Shown: positions 1-7,598, counted from the stretch's first letter. The stretch is DNA of 41,922 nt from Paenibacillus sp. 598K (GCF_003851045.1 NZ_BFBX01000049.1:39307-81228); one strand, 5' to 3'. The notes: generated by a model from the sequence alone, not told the origin. Numbers and translations: made by a program.

Positions 1-177
1 TAGAGGTATTATTGCAGTTACGCAAACCCAGCGACCGTATTAGAATCGCACCTACGCAGGCCATATGCGCGAATCGAGAATGGAGCGAGAACTAGATGCT
101 AGCCGACCACCGTGCTCCCAGCGCGCTACCCACGCTTAGCCCCCAGCTAACGCTTAGCTACCAGCAAGCTCCCCCCA
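1..177. other. Downstream flank without a recognised gene
   Basis: No convincing coding frame is seen between the window edge and the stop codon of the exporter permease. The only structure is a cluster of short inverted repeats: TTAGC (136-140) pairs with GCTAA (146-150), and AGCTAA (145-150) pairs with TTAGCT (154-159) across CGC. These alternatives are mutually exclusive. Neither is followed by a T-run on either strand, so I do not call a terminator. Confidence 0.4.
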
Positions 178-1323
178 TTAGCCGACAGCTCGCCGGGCAA
201 AGCGGCCAAACGCGGCCACGGCCAGCGCCAGACCAAGGCTCCCGCAGCCGAGCAGGACGAGCAGGTTGGCCCAGATGTCGCCGAGACCGGCGCCGCGCAG
301 CAGCACGTCCTGCATTCCTTGCTGCGCCCAGAATTGCGGCGTGAAGCGGCCAAGCGTCTGCACGAATGCCGGCAGCATATCGAACGGGAACCACAGTCCG
401 CCGAGGATCGCGCCGCCCAGCGCGATCACCTGGACCAAGCCGATCGCCATATTCTCGCTGCTCGCTACCATCGATAGCAACAAGCCCAGGCCGGTGACGC
501 AGATTGCCAACGCCAGCACGACCGCCGCTACAGCGGGCAGACTGCCGAGCTCCAGCCCGTAGACGATCCGGCCAAAGGCGAGCAACACTGCCGCCTGGAT
601 GGAGACGATCACAATATGCGGGATCCACATCCCAGTCAGATAGTGATACGGCTTCATCGTCGTCCCTTGCAGGCGCGAGAGCATGCCGGAGCGGCGGTCC
701 TTGAGGAATCTCGTCGTCATCGAGATCATCGCATAGAAGGCGAACATAACCGTATAGCCCGGCACGATCTGCGCGATCGTATCGCTCTGCGCCGCCTGCT
801 CGCGGATCTCTCGGATCGCAAGTGGCGACGCCAGCAACGACTCGAGCTCATCCGCTGGCACGACCTGCGTCAGCACCGACCGCAACTGCTCCTCCTGATA
901 GCGTCCGGCTATGCCCTCCAGCACGCCGAGCACGGGACCCGCCGCCGCATCCTGCATCGCGTCTCGGTGCAGCTCGATCTCCGCTTGCTGACCGCTCTCA
1001 AGCCGCGCCCCGTACCCCTCCGGGATGACGAGCAGCATCGTCTTGCGTCCTTCGGCGATCTGGGCCAGCTGCGCCTCGAGGGAGCGATCCGCATCCGACT
1101 CCAGGGCGAAGCCGTCGATCCCCTCCAAGGTCGCGAGGAGCTGCTGCGACGCCTCCGACTTGTCGGCATCATAGTAAGGCACAGTGTAGCTCGGCGTCCC
1201 CGCGCTGCTGAAGATCGACGCGAAGATGACGATAAAGACGATCGGCAGCCCCAGCAGCCAGAAGAATATCGACTTGTCTCGCAGCAGCAGGGCAATCTCC
1301 TTGCTTGCTATCGTCCGAATCAT
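178..1323 (-). CDS. ABC-2 type exporter permease
   Basis: Membrane subunit of an ABC-2 exporter, 381 residues. The start ATG at 1323 follows a good site (GGGGAGGAGC); an upstream in-frame start at 1356 would overlap the ATPase gene and has no better site. One hydrophobic segment near residues 18-38 (FFWLLGLPIVFIVIFASIF) is followed by a large polar domain to about residue 200, then five or so hydrophobic segments containing the family's TTRFLKDRRSGMLSRL loop. This one-plus-five layout with a big external loop is typical of ABC2_membrane_3 proteins (YhgE/LinK/NatB class). It is the last gene of a four-gene operon with its ATPase, a DUF3021 protein and a LytTR regulator. Substrate cannot be read; antibiotic, bacteriocin or sodium extrusion are all seen in the family. 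Confidence 0.88.
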   Translation of the reverse strand: MIRTIASKEIALLLRDKSIFFWLLGLPIVFIVIFASIFSSAGTPSYTVPYYDADKSEASQQLLATLEGIDGFALESDADRSLEAQLAQIAEGRKTMLLVIPEGYGARLESGQQAEIELHRDAMQDAAAGPVLGVLEGIAGRYQEEQLRSVLTQVVPADELESLLASPLAIREIREQAAQSDTIAQIVPGYTVMFAFYAMISMTTRFLKDRRSGMLSRLQGTTMKPYHYLTGMWIPHIVIVSIQAAVLLAFGRIVYGLELGSLPAVAAVVLALAICVTGLGLLLSMVASSENMAIGLVQVIALGGAILGGLWFPFDMLPAFVQTLGRFTPQFWAQQGMQDVLLRGAGLGDIWANLLVLLGCGSLGLALAVAAFGRFARRAVG

Positions 1324-1345
1324 ACGCTCCTCCCCTTCCTCTTGC

Positions 1346-2275
1346 TCATGCGCCATCCCGGAGCTGTGTCCCGGTCAGCTTCAGAAATACGCTCTCGAGC
1401 GAGGGCTGCTGCAGCTCCAGCGCCTGGACGCGCTTGCCCTGCTCAGCCAATCGCGCCGCCAGCTGCGCCATGATCGCGACCGGCTCCTCGCTCTGCAAGA
1501 GCCAGCCTCGCCCCTTGGCGGCGATCTCGCCGACTCCGGGCAGCGCAGCAGGCGCCTGCTCCAGCCCGTCCGCCTCGACATAGATCGTACGCGAGGCATG
1601 CTGGTCCAGCAATCCTCGCAGGCTGTCCTGGGCGATCACGCGGCCGTGGTCGATGATCGCCACATCGTCGCACAGCGCCTCCACCTCCTCCATGTAGTGC
1701 GTGGAGTATATAATCGTCGTGCCTTGCGACCGCAGCTCCCGGATCATCTCGAAGATCAGATGGCGCGATTGCGGGTCGATGCCGACGGTCGGCTCATCGA
1801 GGATGACAAGCCGAGGCCGATGCAACAGCGCCCCGAGCAGATTGACCCGGCGCTTCATGCCGCCCGAGTATGTGCCGACCCGGTCCCGAGTCCGCTCGGA
1901 GAGCCCGACCTGCGCCAGCCCCTCGTCGAGTCGCCGCTGCAGCTCGGCACCGCGTACGCCCTGCATCTGCCCGAGGAATCTCAGATTCTGGACTGCGCTC
2001 AGCTCATCATGCAGCGTGATCTCCTGCGGCACATAGCCGACCTGGCTGCGGATCGCATCGATCTGCTGAGCGTTGTCGTGGCCGAATACTCGGATGCTGC
2101 CTCGATCCGGCTTCAGGATCCCGGTGATCAGCTTCATCATCGTCGACTTCCCCGCGCCGTTCGGTCCGAGCAAGCCGAAGCAGACGCCCTCCCGTACCTG
2201 AAGATCAGCCTCCCTTAGCGCTTCGATGGAGCCGTAGGCTTTGACGACTTTCTCTGCTTCCAACAGAAACGTCAT
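1346..2275 (-). CDS. ABC exporter ATP-binding protein
   Basis: Cytoplasmic ATPase that should pair with the permease downstream, 309 residues. Visible motifs: Walker A GPNGAGKSTMMK near residue 40, Q-loop region GYVPQE, signature YSGGMKRR, Walker B LVILDEPTVGIDP and switch histidine YSTHYMEE. The C-terminal 80 residues form the extension usual in CcmA/DrrA-type ATPases. The start is set at ATG 2275, eight bases after AAGGAGG; a TTG two codons upstream sits only two bases from that site. The gene ends 22 bases before the permease start, so the two are probably co-translated. Function as an exporter ATPase is established for the family; the cargo is unknown. Confidence 0.92.
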   Translation of the reverse strand: MTFLLEAEKVVKAYGSIEALREADLQVREGVCFGLLGPNGAGKSTMMKLITGILKPDRGSIRVFGHDNAQQIDAIRSQVGYVPQEITLHDELSAVQNLRFLGQMQGVRGAELQRRLDEGLAQVGLSERTRDRVGTYSGGMKRRVNLLGALLHRPRLVILDEPTVGIDPQSRHLIFEMIRELRSQGTTIIYSTHYMEEVEALCDDVAIIDHGRVIAQDSLRGLLDQHASRTIYVEADGLEQAPAALPGVGEIAAKGRGWLLQSEEPVAIMAQLAARLAEQGKRVQALELQQPSLESVFLKLTGTQLRDGA

Positions 2276-2288
2276 GGACAAGCCCTCC

Positions 2289-2693
2289 TTATTTTTTGTT
2301 CACGGAACGGTTCAGCTCGCGCTCCTGCCGTTTGAAATACCAGTTGAACCCGAACCAGAAGATCGTATAGTTGAGGGTGTAGAAGAGCAGGCCGAGCAAC
2401 AACGACGGCAGCTCAAGCGGCACCCAGCCGGTCCAGCTGTTAACGGCGGCGAAGACAGCCAGCGTCAGGATGTAGTGGACGAGCAGCTGCCGGAGCGGAC
2501 TCCATCGATCACACTGGAAGATATAAGAGCTCCAGGCATAGGTGACGCCCATAATCATGCTGCCGGCCATATGCTGCCAGATCAGCTTGACCGGCGCATC
2601 GATCTCTCCAAACATCAGCCCGGTCAATGCGACAAAAGTCAGGATAGCAGAGCAGCCCAAGCCGCCAAGCGTGCGCGCCAGTACATTAAGCAT
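2289..2693 (-). CDS. DUF3021 family membrane protein
   Basis: Small integral membrane protein of 134 residues with four hydrophobic segments (about residues 11-30, 42-58, 68-87 and 97-118) and a basic C-terminus (KRQERELNRSVNKK). Size, segment pattern and position directly after a LytTR gene fit DUF3021. In streptococcal LytTR regulatory systems such membrane partners hold the LytTR regulator inactive; assigning that role here is inference from gene order. The gene overlaps the LytTR gene by eight bases and is followed six or so bases later by the ribosome binding site of the ATPase gene, so regulator, membrane partner and exporter are one transcript. No enzyme motif is visible. Confidence 0.8.
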   Translation of the reverse strand: MLNVLARTLGGLGCSAILTFVALTGLMFGEIDAPVKLIWQHMAGSMIMGVTYAWSSYIFQCDRWSPLRQLLVHYILTLAVFAAVNSWTGWVPLELPSLLLGLLFYTLNYTIFWFGFNWYFKRQERELNRSVNKK

Positions 2694-3150
2694 CGTCTCT
2701 GCCCCCTCCCCCGAGTATAAGTCGCTGCTTGAGCTCCGCTACGTAGCCCCGCGAGACATACTCCTTGCTCCCCGATTTGAAATGCACGCACAGATTGCCG
2801 TTGAACACCAGCTCGAAGCGGTCGATCTGATCGAGGTTGCCGATGACCGATTTGGAGAACCGCTGGAAGCGATATTCCTGCAGCAGCGCCTCCACCTCGT
2901 ACAGCTTCATCTTCAGCTCGATCTGCCGCCCGTTGCGAACGGCGTACACCTTGCGCTGCTCGGCATACACGTAATCGAGCTCGGAGGGGTCCAGCAGGAC
3001 CGAGCGCTCATCCTCGACGCCGACCAGCCGCTGCGGCTCCTGCGCTTGCAGACGCTTCATCAGCGCCGCCAGCTCCTCGCTCCACACCTTCGCCTGGATG
3101 ATGATCGTCGGCTCGTCGTATTCATCGCTGATGTCGATCTTGATCTTCAC
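2686..3150 (-). CDS. LytTR-domain transcriptional regulator (no receiver domain)
   Basis: DNA-binding regulator of 154 residues. The C-terminal 100 residues are a LytTR domain: DYVYAEQRKVYAVRNGR, a predicted recognition region around FQRFSKSVIGNLDQI, then FELVFNGNLCVHFKSG and the closing SRGYVAELKQRL. The first 50 residues are short and charged and do not form a response-regulator receiver, so this is the stand-alone LytTR type normally paired with a membrane protein. Translation starts at GTG 3150, seven bases after AAGGAGGGG. It is the first gene of the operon and probably autoregulates it; a TATACT box lies upstream on the minus strand (3182-3177), but no good -35 is seen. The divergent exporter genes from 3395 are possible second targets. 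Confidence 0.88.
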   Translation of the reverse strand: MKIKIDISDEYDEPTIIIQAKVWSEELAALMKRLQAQEPQRLVGVEDERSVLLDPSELDYVYAEQRKVYAVRNGRQIELKMKLYEVEALLQEYRFQRFSKSVIGNLDQIDRFELVFNGNLCVHFKSGSKEYVSRGYVAELKQRLILGGGGRDDA

Positions 3151-3394
3151 CTACGGACCCCTCCTTCACTTCCTAAAGTATACATCCCTTGCTTGAGCTA
3201 GACCTCGTCCAGGGGATGAGATGCAGCCCGCGCTGCATAACCTGCGCTTATCTCCACTTAACCTGCAAGGGTGCTGCGAGCTGCGACGTCTCGCGTCACC
3301 TCTAGCCCCAATCCCGCAATCGAAAAGAATCCTCCGCCCCGACATATCGTATACTTGGAGATAGCATCCAATCTCAGCAAAACGGAGGGAACGC
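3151..3394. promoter_or_regulatory. Divergent intergenic region between two exporter operons
   Basis: Both neighbouring operons must start here. A TATACT hexamer on the minus strand (3182-3177) lies 32 bases upstream of the LytTR start, and another TATACT on the plus strand (3350-3355) lies 40 bases upstream of the second ATPase start. Neither has a recognisable TTGACA-like -35 at 16-18 bp, which would suit activator-dependent promoters, for example by LytTR. I could not identify a clear pair of LytTR direct repeats by eye. Confidence 0.35.
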
Positions 3395-4387
3395 ATGATA
3401 AAACAGACCACAGGGGAGCTCGCCATCGACGCGGTCGGACTGGTCAAGCGGTTCGGCGACCAGCAGGTCGTGGACGGCATCTCGCTCCAGGTAAAGCGAG
3501 GGACGATCTATGGCTTCCTCGGCCCCAACGGTGCGGGGAAGACGACGACTATCAAGATGCTGGCTACGCTGCTGCGGCCCGACGGCGGCACGGCGACAGT
3601 AATGGGGCATGATCTGCTGCAGGACGGGGACGGCGTGCGACAGTGCATCAGTCTGACCGGCCAGTTCGCCTCCGTCGACGAGGAGATGTCGGGGCGGGAA
3701 AATCTGATCCTGATCGGGCGGCTGGTCGGCTTCTCCCGACACGGGGCCAAGCAGCGCGCGACGGATCTGCTCCGCGCATTCCGGCTGGAGGAGGCGGCCG
3801 ACCGTCAGGTCAAAAAATACTCTGGCGGCATGCGGCGTCGCATCGACATCGCCGCCAGCATCGTAACCGCCCCGGACCTGCTCTTCCTCGATGAACCGAC
3901 GACCGGACTCGATCCGCGCAGCCGCAACCAGGTGTGGGATATTATCCGGGCGCTGGTGCTCAGCGGCACGACTGTATTCCTGACAACGCAATATCTGGAG
4001 GAGGCCGACCAGCTCGCCGACCGGATCGGCGTCATCGACCACGGTCGCCTGATCGCCGAGGGGACGAGCAGCGAGCTGAAGGCAATGGTCGGCGCCGGCC
4101 GCCTTACCGTCCATCTGCAAGTGGCCGGCGATCTGTCCACAGCGCGGCGCATCCTCGAGGAGACTACCGGTCAGCCAGTGGAGACGGACGAGCGGGCACA
4201 GCGACTGATCGCCCAGATCGCCGATCACGGCGAAGCCGCCGCCGCGCTTAGCCGTCTGGTGCTGGAGGGGCTGCCGATCAGCGATTTCTCGATGGGGCAG
4301 CCCAGTCTCGATGAGGTATTCCTGACGCTGACCGGCAAGCCCGCGCAAGAGGAAGGAGAGGAAGCCCATGCTGATCAAGCCGGATAA
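3395..4387 (+). CDS. DrrA-like ABC exporter ATP-binding protein
   Basis: ATPase of a DrrAB-type exporter, 330 residues. Motifs: Walker A GPNGAGKTTTIK near residue 45, signature YSGGMRRR, Walker B LLFLDEPTTGLDP, and VFLTTQYLEEADQLAD, in which glutamine replaces the switch histidine as is usual in the daunorubicin-resistance DrrA branch. The C-terminal DrrA1-type domain with the conserved PSLDEVFLTLTG motif is present. The ATG at 3395 follows CGGAGGG. The gene overlaps the start of the permease by 20 bases. DrrA-type systems export drugs, lipids or natural products; the cargo here is not inferable. Confidence 0.92.
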   Translation: MIKQTTGELAIDAVGLVKRFGDQQVVDGISLQVKRGTIYGFLGPNGAGKTTTIKMLATLLRPDGGTATVMGHDLLQDGDGVRQCISLTGQFASVDEEMSGRENLILIGRLVGFSRHGAKQRATDLLRAFRLEEAADRQVKKYSGGMRRRIDIAASIVTAPDLLFLDEPTTGLDPRSRNQVWDIIRALVLSGTTVFLTTQYLEEADQLADRIGVIDHGRLIAEGTSSELKAMVGAGRLTVHLQVAGDLSTARRILEETTGQPVETDERAQRLIAQIADHGEAAAALSRLVLEGLPISDFSMGQPSLDEVFLTLTGKPAQEEGEEAHADQAG

Positions 4388-5192
4388 TCAGGCCGATCTC
4401 GAGCAGGTGCTGTCGCTGCGGCAGCGGCCCACGCGGCCAAGCCCGCTCAGCGCCAGTCTGACGCTGGGTTGGCGGGCTCTATTGAAGATCAAGTATGTAC
4501 CGGAGCAGTTGTTCGACGTCACCGCATTCCCCGTCATCTTCCTGCTCATGTTCACGTATCTGTTCGGCGGCGCAATCGCCGGATCGACCGGCGAATATCT
4601 CAATTTCGTCCTGCCCGGCATCCTCGTCATGACCGTATCGATGATCACGATGTATACCGGGACCGATCTGAACAAGGATATCCAGAAGGGCATCTTCGAT
4701 CGCTTCCGCACCTTGCCCTTCTGGCGTCCGGCGGCGCTGGTAGGGGCGCTGCTGGTCGATATGGTCCGCTACCTGCTCGCCTCTGCGATCATGATCGGGC
4801 TCGGCTACGCGCTTGGCTTTCGTCCGGAGGGCGGCCTGAGCGGATTGCTCCTCGGTGTCGCCGTATTGCTCGCCTTTGCCTTCGGGCTCTCATGGATCTG
4901 GACGCTGCTCGGTCTGATCGTACGCTCGGAGAAGGCATTGATGGGCATCAGCATGATGGTGCTGTTCCCGCTAACCTTCCTCAGCAGCGTCTTCGTCGAC
5001 ACCTCGACGATGCCCGGCTGGCTGCAGACGGTCGTCGATCTTAATCCGGTCACCTTTGCAGTCAATGCGGTGCGCGGTCTCGCCCACGGCACGGTCGCCG
5101 GAGGCGAAGTGATGATCGTGCTCGCCATCGCCGCCGGGCTGGTCGCCATCTTCGCGCCGCTGACCATGTACGCCTACAACAACAAGCGATAG
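4368..5192 (+). CDS. DrrB-like ABC exporter permease
   Basis: Membrane subunit of 274 residues belonging to the ABC2_membrane (DrrB) family. After a cytoplasmic N-terminus of about 50 residues, six hydrophobic segments are visible (roughly residues 55-75, 85-110, 125-155, 165-190, 200-220 and 245-265). The motif between the second and third segments, DIQKGIFDRFRTLPFWRPA, is the diagnostic coupling region for DrrB proteins. The start lies inside the ATPase gene behind GGAGAGGAAGCCC, implying coupled translation. Unlike the exporter at 178-2275, this permease has no large external loop, so the two divergent exporters are of different subfamilies rather than a recent duplication. Confidence 0.9.
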   Translation: MLIKPDNQADLEQVLSLRQRPTRPSPLSASLTLGWRALLKIKYVPEQLFDVTAFPVIFLLMFTYLFGGAIAGSTGEYLNFVLPGILVMTVSMITMYTGTDLNKDIQKGIFDRFRTLPFWRPAALVGALLVDMVRYLLASAIMIGLGYALGFRPEGGLSGLLLGVAVLLAFAFGLSWIWTLLGLIVRSEKALMGISMMVLFPLTFLSSVFVDTSTMPGWLQTVVDLNPVTFAVNAVRGLAHGTVAGGEVMIVLAIAAGLVAIFAPLTMYAYNNKR

Positions 5193-5211
5193 CGCCGGTC
5201 GGTATTACGTG

Positions 5212-6591
5212 CTAGGTCAGGTCTGCCAGCAGCTTGGTCAGCTTGGGCTGCAGCGTCCATAGATGATAGTTCGCTCGAGCATAATAGACCGCCTCCCGCT
5301 GGTCGCCGGGACTGATGTAGTCTGGCGATTGTTGCGGGATCTTCTTGTTGCCCAGCAGATAGGCCGGTATGAAGCGGTTGGCCTCCAAAGCCTTGCGCAG
5401 CAAGCTCTTGATACGCGCCGGGGACTTGCCCAGCCCATGCTCGGCGAGGACGCGACTGTAGGCAAACCAGGCGCTCGCATCCCCTTCGAATCTGCTGAGG
5501 AGTTGCATTGCCTCTTCATAGTCATGTACTTCCAGATAGGCCAGCAGCAGCAGATCTCGCACACCTTGGTTGTCGGAGGGGTTAAGCGCGAGCATCTCCT
5601 CGTAATGGCGGATCGCTTCCTCCAGGTTCAGAAGCGAGGCGCAAGTCTGAGCATAGGCGAGCTTGGCCCGCATGTAGGGCCTCGTCTCGTGAGCCAGCCA
5701 AAAATGACCTTTCAGCTCTTCGAAGTCTGCCTGACCCAGCTGGCGCTCTGCGGCCAGCATGCCCTCACGGTAGTAATAAGCGGCAACCCGCAGGTTAGGG
5801 GCCATCTCTCCGAGCAAGGTATACGCCTCAGCTGCATCGGGATCGGCCTCGATGGCCCGCCTGGCCAGATCAAACCGCTTGCCAGGATTCTCCTCGGCGA
5901 GCGCTTGCTCCAGCAGGCTTGCTCCTCGTTTGCCTTTGACGGAAGACCTTGCTTTAGGCCTCACATCTGGCAGGTTGCCGTCTAGGAAAAGCTGCTGTAC
6001 GAAAGCCTTTGCCTCTTCCTCCGTTTCAAACTCATGGTCAGCGATCACCTCTTGAATTGCGCTCACTTGCATCTGCAGCTCCTGCAAGGCCTCCGACAAG
6101 TCAGGCTCGCTAGCTGAGCTCTGTCGGAATAGTTGACTGTCATCCTGTTGATTATAATACTCGGATAATTGATCGGTTTTGCTCGAGATCGTAGGTGCAG
6201 AGACGCCATATTGCTTCGCTAGCACCGTTTGAGGGACGTAATTTTGGGTCAGCTCGCACAGCATATATTCCAGCGCAGCCGCGAAGGCGCCCGTTTTACG
6301 TATGACAGGCTCCGTGTTCGAGGCAAAGCTGTGCCAGAACCGTACAATCTGGGCTATCTCCTCCTCCTCGTAGCGGCCCGTTGCATGGCTTTCAAAAGTT
6401 TCGGCCACCTGCTGATGGAGCGGGCTGGCCCACACGAGCTCCTGGCGCAGTACGGTTTCCGGGTCCGGCCCGGATGTAGCCTGCGGCGCGAGACGCGCAA
6501 TGTTATTGGTCTCGTCGGCTTCAAGGCAACATTTTTTATACTTTTTGCCGCTCCCGCAATGACACGGATCGTTGCGACCTAATTTGTGCAT
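5212..6591 (-). CDS. SEC-C motif, HTH-like and TPR protein
   Basis: Cytoplasmic protein of 459 residues. The N-terminus carries a complete SEC-C zinc motif (RNDPCHCGSGKKYKKCC, residues 5-21), as at the end of SecA. Residues of about 90-160 contain a short helix-turn-helix-like stretch (VLAKQYGVSAPTISSKTDQL). From about residue 220 to the end there are tetratricopeptide-like repeats (ARRAIEADPDAAEAYTLLGE, EEAIRHYEEMLALNPSDN) resembling the ST7-type TPR region. The start ATG at 6591 is chosen because the SEC-C motif begins directly after it and GAGG lies eight bases upstream. SEC-C proteins bind SecB, ribosomes or nucleic acid through zinc; the combination with a DNA-binding-like motif suggests an adaptor or regulator, but no function is established. 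Confidence 0.82.
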   Translation of the reverse strand: MHKLGRNDPCHCGSGKKYKKCCLEADETNNIARLAPQATSGPDPETVLRQELVWASPLHQQVAETFESHATGRYEEEEIAQIVRFWHSFASNTEPVIRKTGAFAAALEYMLCELTQNYVPQTVLAKQYGVSAPTISSKTDQLSEYYNQQDDSQLFRQSSASEPDLSEALQELQMQVSAIQEVIADHEFETEEEAKAFVQQLFLDGNLPDVRPKARSSVKGKRGASLLEQALAEENPGKRFDLARRAIEADPDAAEAYTLLGEMAPNLRVAAYYYREGMLAAERQLGQADFEELKGHFWLAHETRPYMRAKLAYAQTCASLLNLEEAIRHYEEMLALNPSDNQGVRDLLLLAYLEVHDYEEAMQLLSRFEGDASAWFAYSRVLAEHGLGKSPARIKSLLRKALEANRFIPAYLLGNKKIPQQSPDYISPGDQREAVYYARANYHLWTLQPKLTKLLADLT

Positions 6592-6651
6592 ATGATCGAC
6601 CTCACTATCTATAAGATTCAGATTAGGTACTAGGGGGTTGTCCTTTGCCTC

Positions 6652-6680
6652 ATTATACCCTTCTCCCCGACCAACGTAAA
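6652..6680 (-). promoter_or_regulatory. Sigma-A-like promoter of the SEC-C/TPR gene
   Basis: On the minus strand TTTACG (6680-6675) is followed after 17 bp by a perfect TATAAT (6657-6652). The predicted start point near 6645 leaves a leader of about 55 bases. The region is shared with the divergent DoxX promoter. Confidence 0.6.
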
Positions 6681-6711
6681 AGGCGCAAGGCTTTTTCAAA
6701 AAATATCGAGC

Positions 6712-6755
6712 ATGTGATTTAAATCACATACCTGCCTTTTGGGGTGCGTTATACT
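6712..6755 (+). promoter_or_regulatory. Fnr/Crp-type site and class II promoter for the DoxX gene
   Basis: A perfect 18-bp palindrome, ATGTGATTTAAATCACAT (6712-6729), contains TGTGA-N6-TCACA, the Fnr/Crp-family consensus. Its centre (6720.5) is 41.5 bp upstream of the start point predicted from the -10 box TATACT (6750-6755), and no -35 hexamer is present. That geometry is the class II activator arrangement reported for Bacillus subtilis Fnr promoters. Binding by Fnr is inference. A Rex repressor site is an alternative because Rex boxes (TTGTGA-N6-TCACAA) look similar, but the -41.5 position favours an activator. Confidence 0.65.
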
Positions 6756-6770
6756 GAGGTCAGAAAGAAG

Positions 6771-6824
6771 ACGAAGCAGCAAGAAACAACCACACAGCGT
6801 AACAAACATCACCAACTGCTTCGT
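6771..6824 (+). repeat. 9-bp inverted repeat in the DoxX leader
   Basis: ACGAAGCAG (6771-6779) and CTGCTTCGT (6816-6824) are perfect reverse complements separated by an A/C-rich 36-base loop. The element begins about nine bases after the predicted start point, so it would form a stem-loop at the 5' end of the leader RNA. No T-run follows, so it is not an intrinsic terminator. Confidence 0.4.
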
Positions 6825-6852
6825 TGCAATAGCATAAGGGAGAGTGAAGGTC

Positions 6853-6918
6853 ATGAAGAACTGGTGGAAACATCGCCCGCCTGATCGGTCCCGTTCCTGT
6901 ACCAGACTTTGTGATTAA
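6853..6918 (+). CDS. Possible 21-residue leader peptide
   Basis: A short frame (MKNWWKHRPPDRSRSCTRLCD) begins at an ATG preceded by AAGGGAGAGTGAAGG-type purine-rich sequence and ends at a TAA inside the second Fnr/Crp-like box. It lies in the long leader between the predicted start point and the DoxX gene. The peptide is tryptophan- and arginine-rich with two cysteines. It has no recognised family, and a frame this short can easily arise by chance, so it is listed only as a candidate. Confidence 0.22.
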   Translation: MKNWWKHRPPDRSRSCTRLCD

Positions 6919-6926
6919 ATTCACGA
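6909..6926 (+). promoter_or_regulatory. Second Fnr/Crp-like box in the DoxX leader
   Basis: TTGTGATTAAATTCACGA keeps the TGTGA-N6-TCAC core and shares TGATTWAAWTCAC with the upstream perfect site. A start point 41.5 bp downstream would fall near 6959, but the -10 there (AATGTT, 6947-6952) is weak. It may instead act as a second binding site affecting elongation from the first promoter. Confidence 0.4.
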
Positions 6927-7005
6927 ATCATTCAGGAAACGTACCGAATGTTGAAGGATAAAAAGCTACACCCAATAAAAAACTATGAAATCGGGAGTGA
7001 GTATC

Positions 7006-7551
7006 ATGATGAAACTTTGGAGAAACAACACATGGGCAGCCGGTATCCTGACAGTAATCCGTCTCGTACTTGGATATGCTTGGCTGACTGCCGGATGGCA
7101 CAAAATTACCGGTGGCTTCGACGCCGGAGGCTTCCTGAACAACGCCATCGCCAACCCGGTCCTGGATAAAGCTACTGGAGAAGCCGTCTACCCGACCTTC
7201 CACGCCTTCCTTGAAAATTTCGCACTGCCAAACATCAAGCTGATCAACGTCATGATTCCTTGGGGCGAATTGCTCGTCGGACTCGGATTGATCCTCGGCA
7301 CACTGACCGTTACCGCTGCCTTCTTCGGACTGATGATGAACTTCATGTTCCTCTTCGCCGGTACGGTAAGCACCAACCCTTGGCTGGTTCTGCTCGGTGT
7401 CCTCGTCCTCGTCGGCGGCGCCAATGCCGGACGCTTCGGACTTGACAGATACGTCCTGCCGCTGCTGCACAAAGGCACTGATCGCTTGTTCCACCGCAAA
7501 GACCGCAACACCGGCGCAGGCGCCGGACCGGTCATCCCGCAAGAGCATTAA
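7006..7551 (+). CDS. DoxX family membrane protein
   Basis: Integral membrane protein of 181 residues. Start ATG 7006 follows GGGAGTGAG at eight bases; an in-frame ATG at 6985 has no ribosome binding site. Four hydrophobic segments are visible (about residues 10-30, 75-95, 98-120 and 122-142), with the DoxX signature RLVLGYAWLTAGWHKI at the start and NPWLVLLGVLVLVGGANAGRFGLDRY near the end, then a hydrophilic tail rich in Gly, Arg and His. DoxX/DoxD relatives act in thiosulfate:quinone oxidation or respiratory and thiol stress complexes, but most members have no assigned reaction. The Fnr-type promoter suggests induction when oxygen is low. It is monocistronic, ending at a terminator. Confidence 0.85.
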   Translation: MMKLWRNNTWAAGILTVIRLVLGYAWLTAGWHKITGGFDAGGFLNNAIANPVLDKATGEAVYPTFHAFLENFALPNIKLINVMIPWGELLVGLGLILGTLTVTAAFFGLMMNFMFLFAGTVSTNPWLVLLGVLVLVGGANAGRFGLDRYVLPLLHKGTDRLFHRKDRNTGAGAGPVIPQEH

Positions 7552-7570
7552 TTAACTATTAACTAAGAAG

Positions 7571-7598
7571 GTCGCCCAGCAGGGCGGCTTTCTTTTTG
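7571..7598 (+). terminator. Intrinsic terminator after the DoxX gene
   Basis: Stem GTCGCCC (7571-7577) pairs with GGGCGGC (7582-7588, one G-U pair) across the loop AGCA and is followed by TTTCTTTTT. It begins 20 bases after the stop codon. Confidence 0.85.

Noticed and set aside
1226..2218. 330-codon plus-strand frame antisense to the first exporter ATPase
   Set aside because: The minus strand has intact ABC motifs, operon context and ribosome binding sites; the plus-strand product has none of these.
3250..3340. Riboswitch or T-box in the divergent exporter spacer
   Set aside because: No conserved aptamer or T-box signature is visible, and the plus-strand -10 candidate would leave a leader of only about 35 bases.
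6985..7005. Earlier ATG for the DoxX gene at 6985
   Set aside because: No ribosome binding site lies upstream of it, whereas GGGAGTGAG is correctly spaced before ATG 7006.
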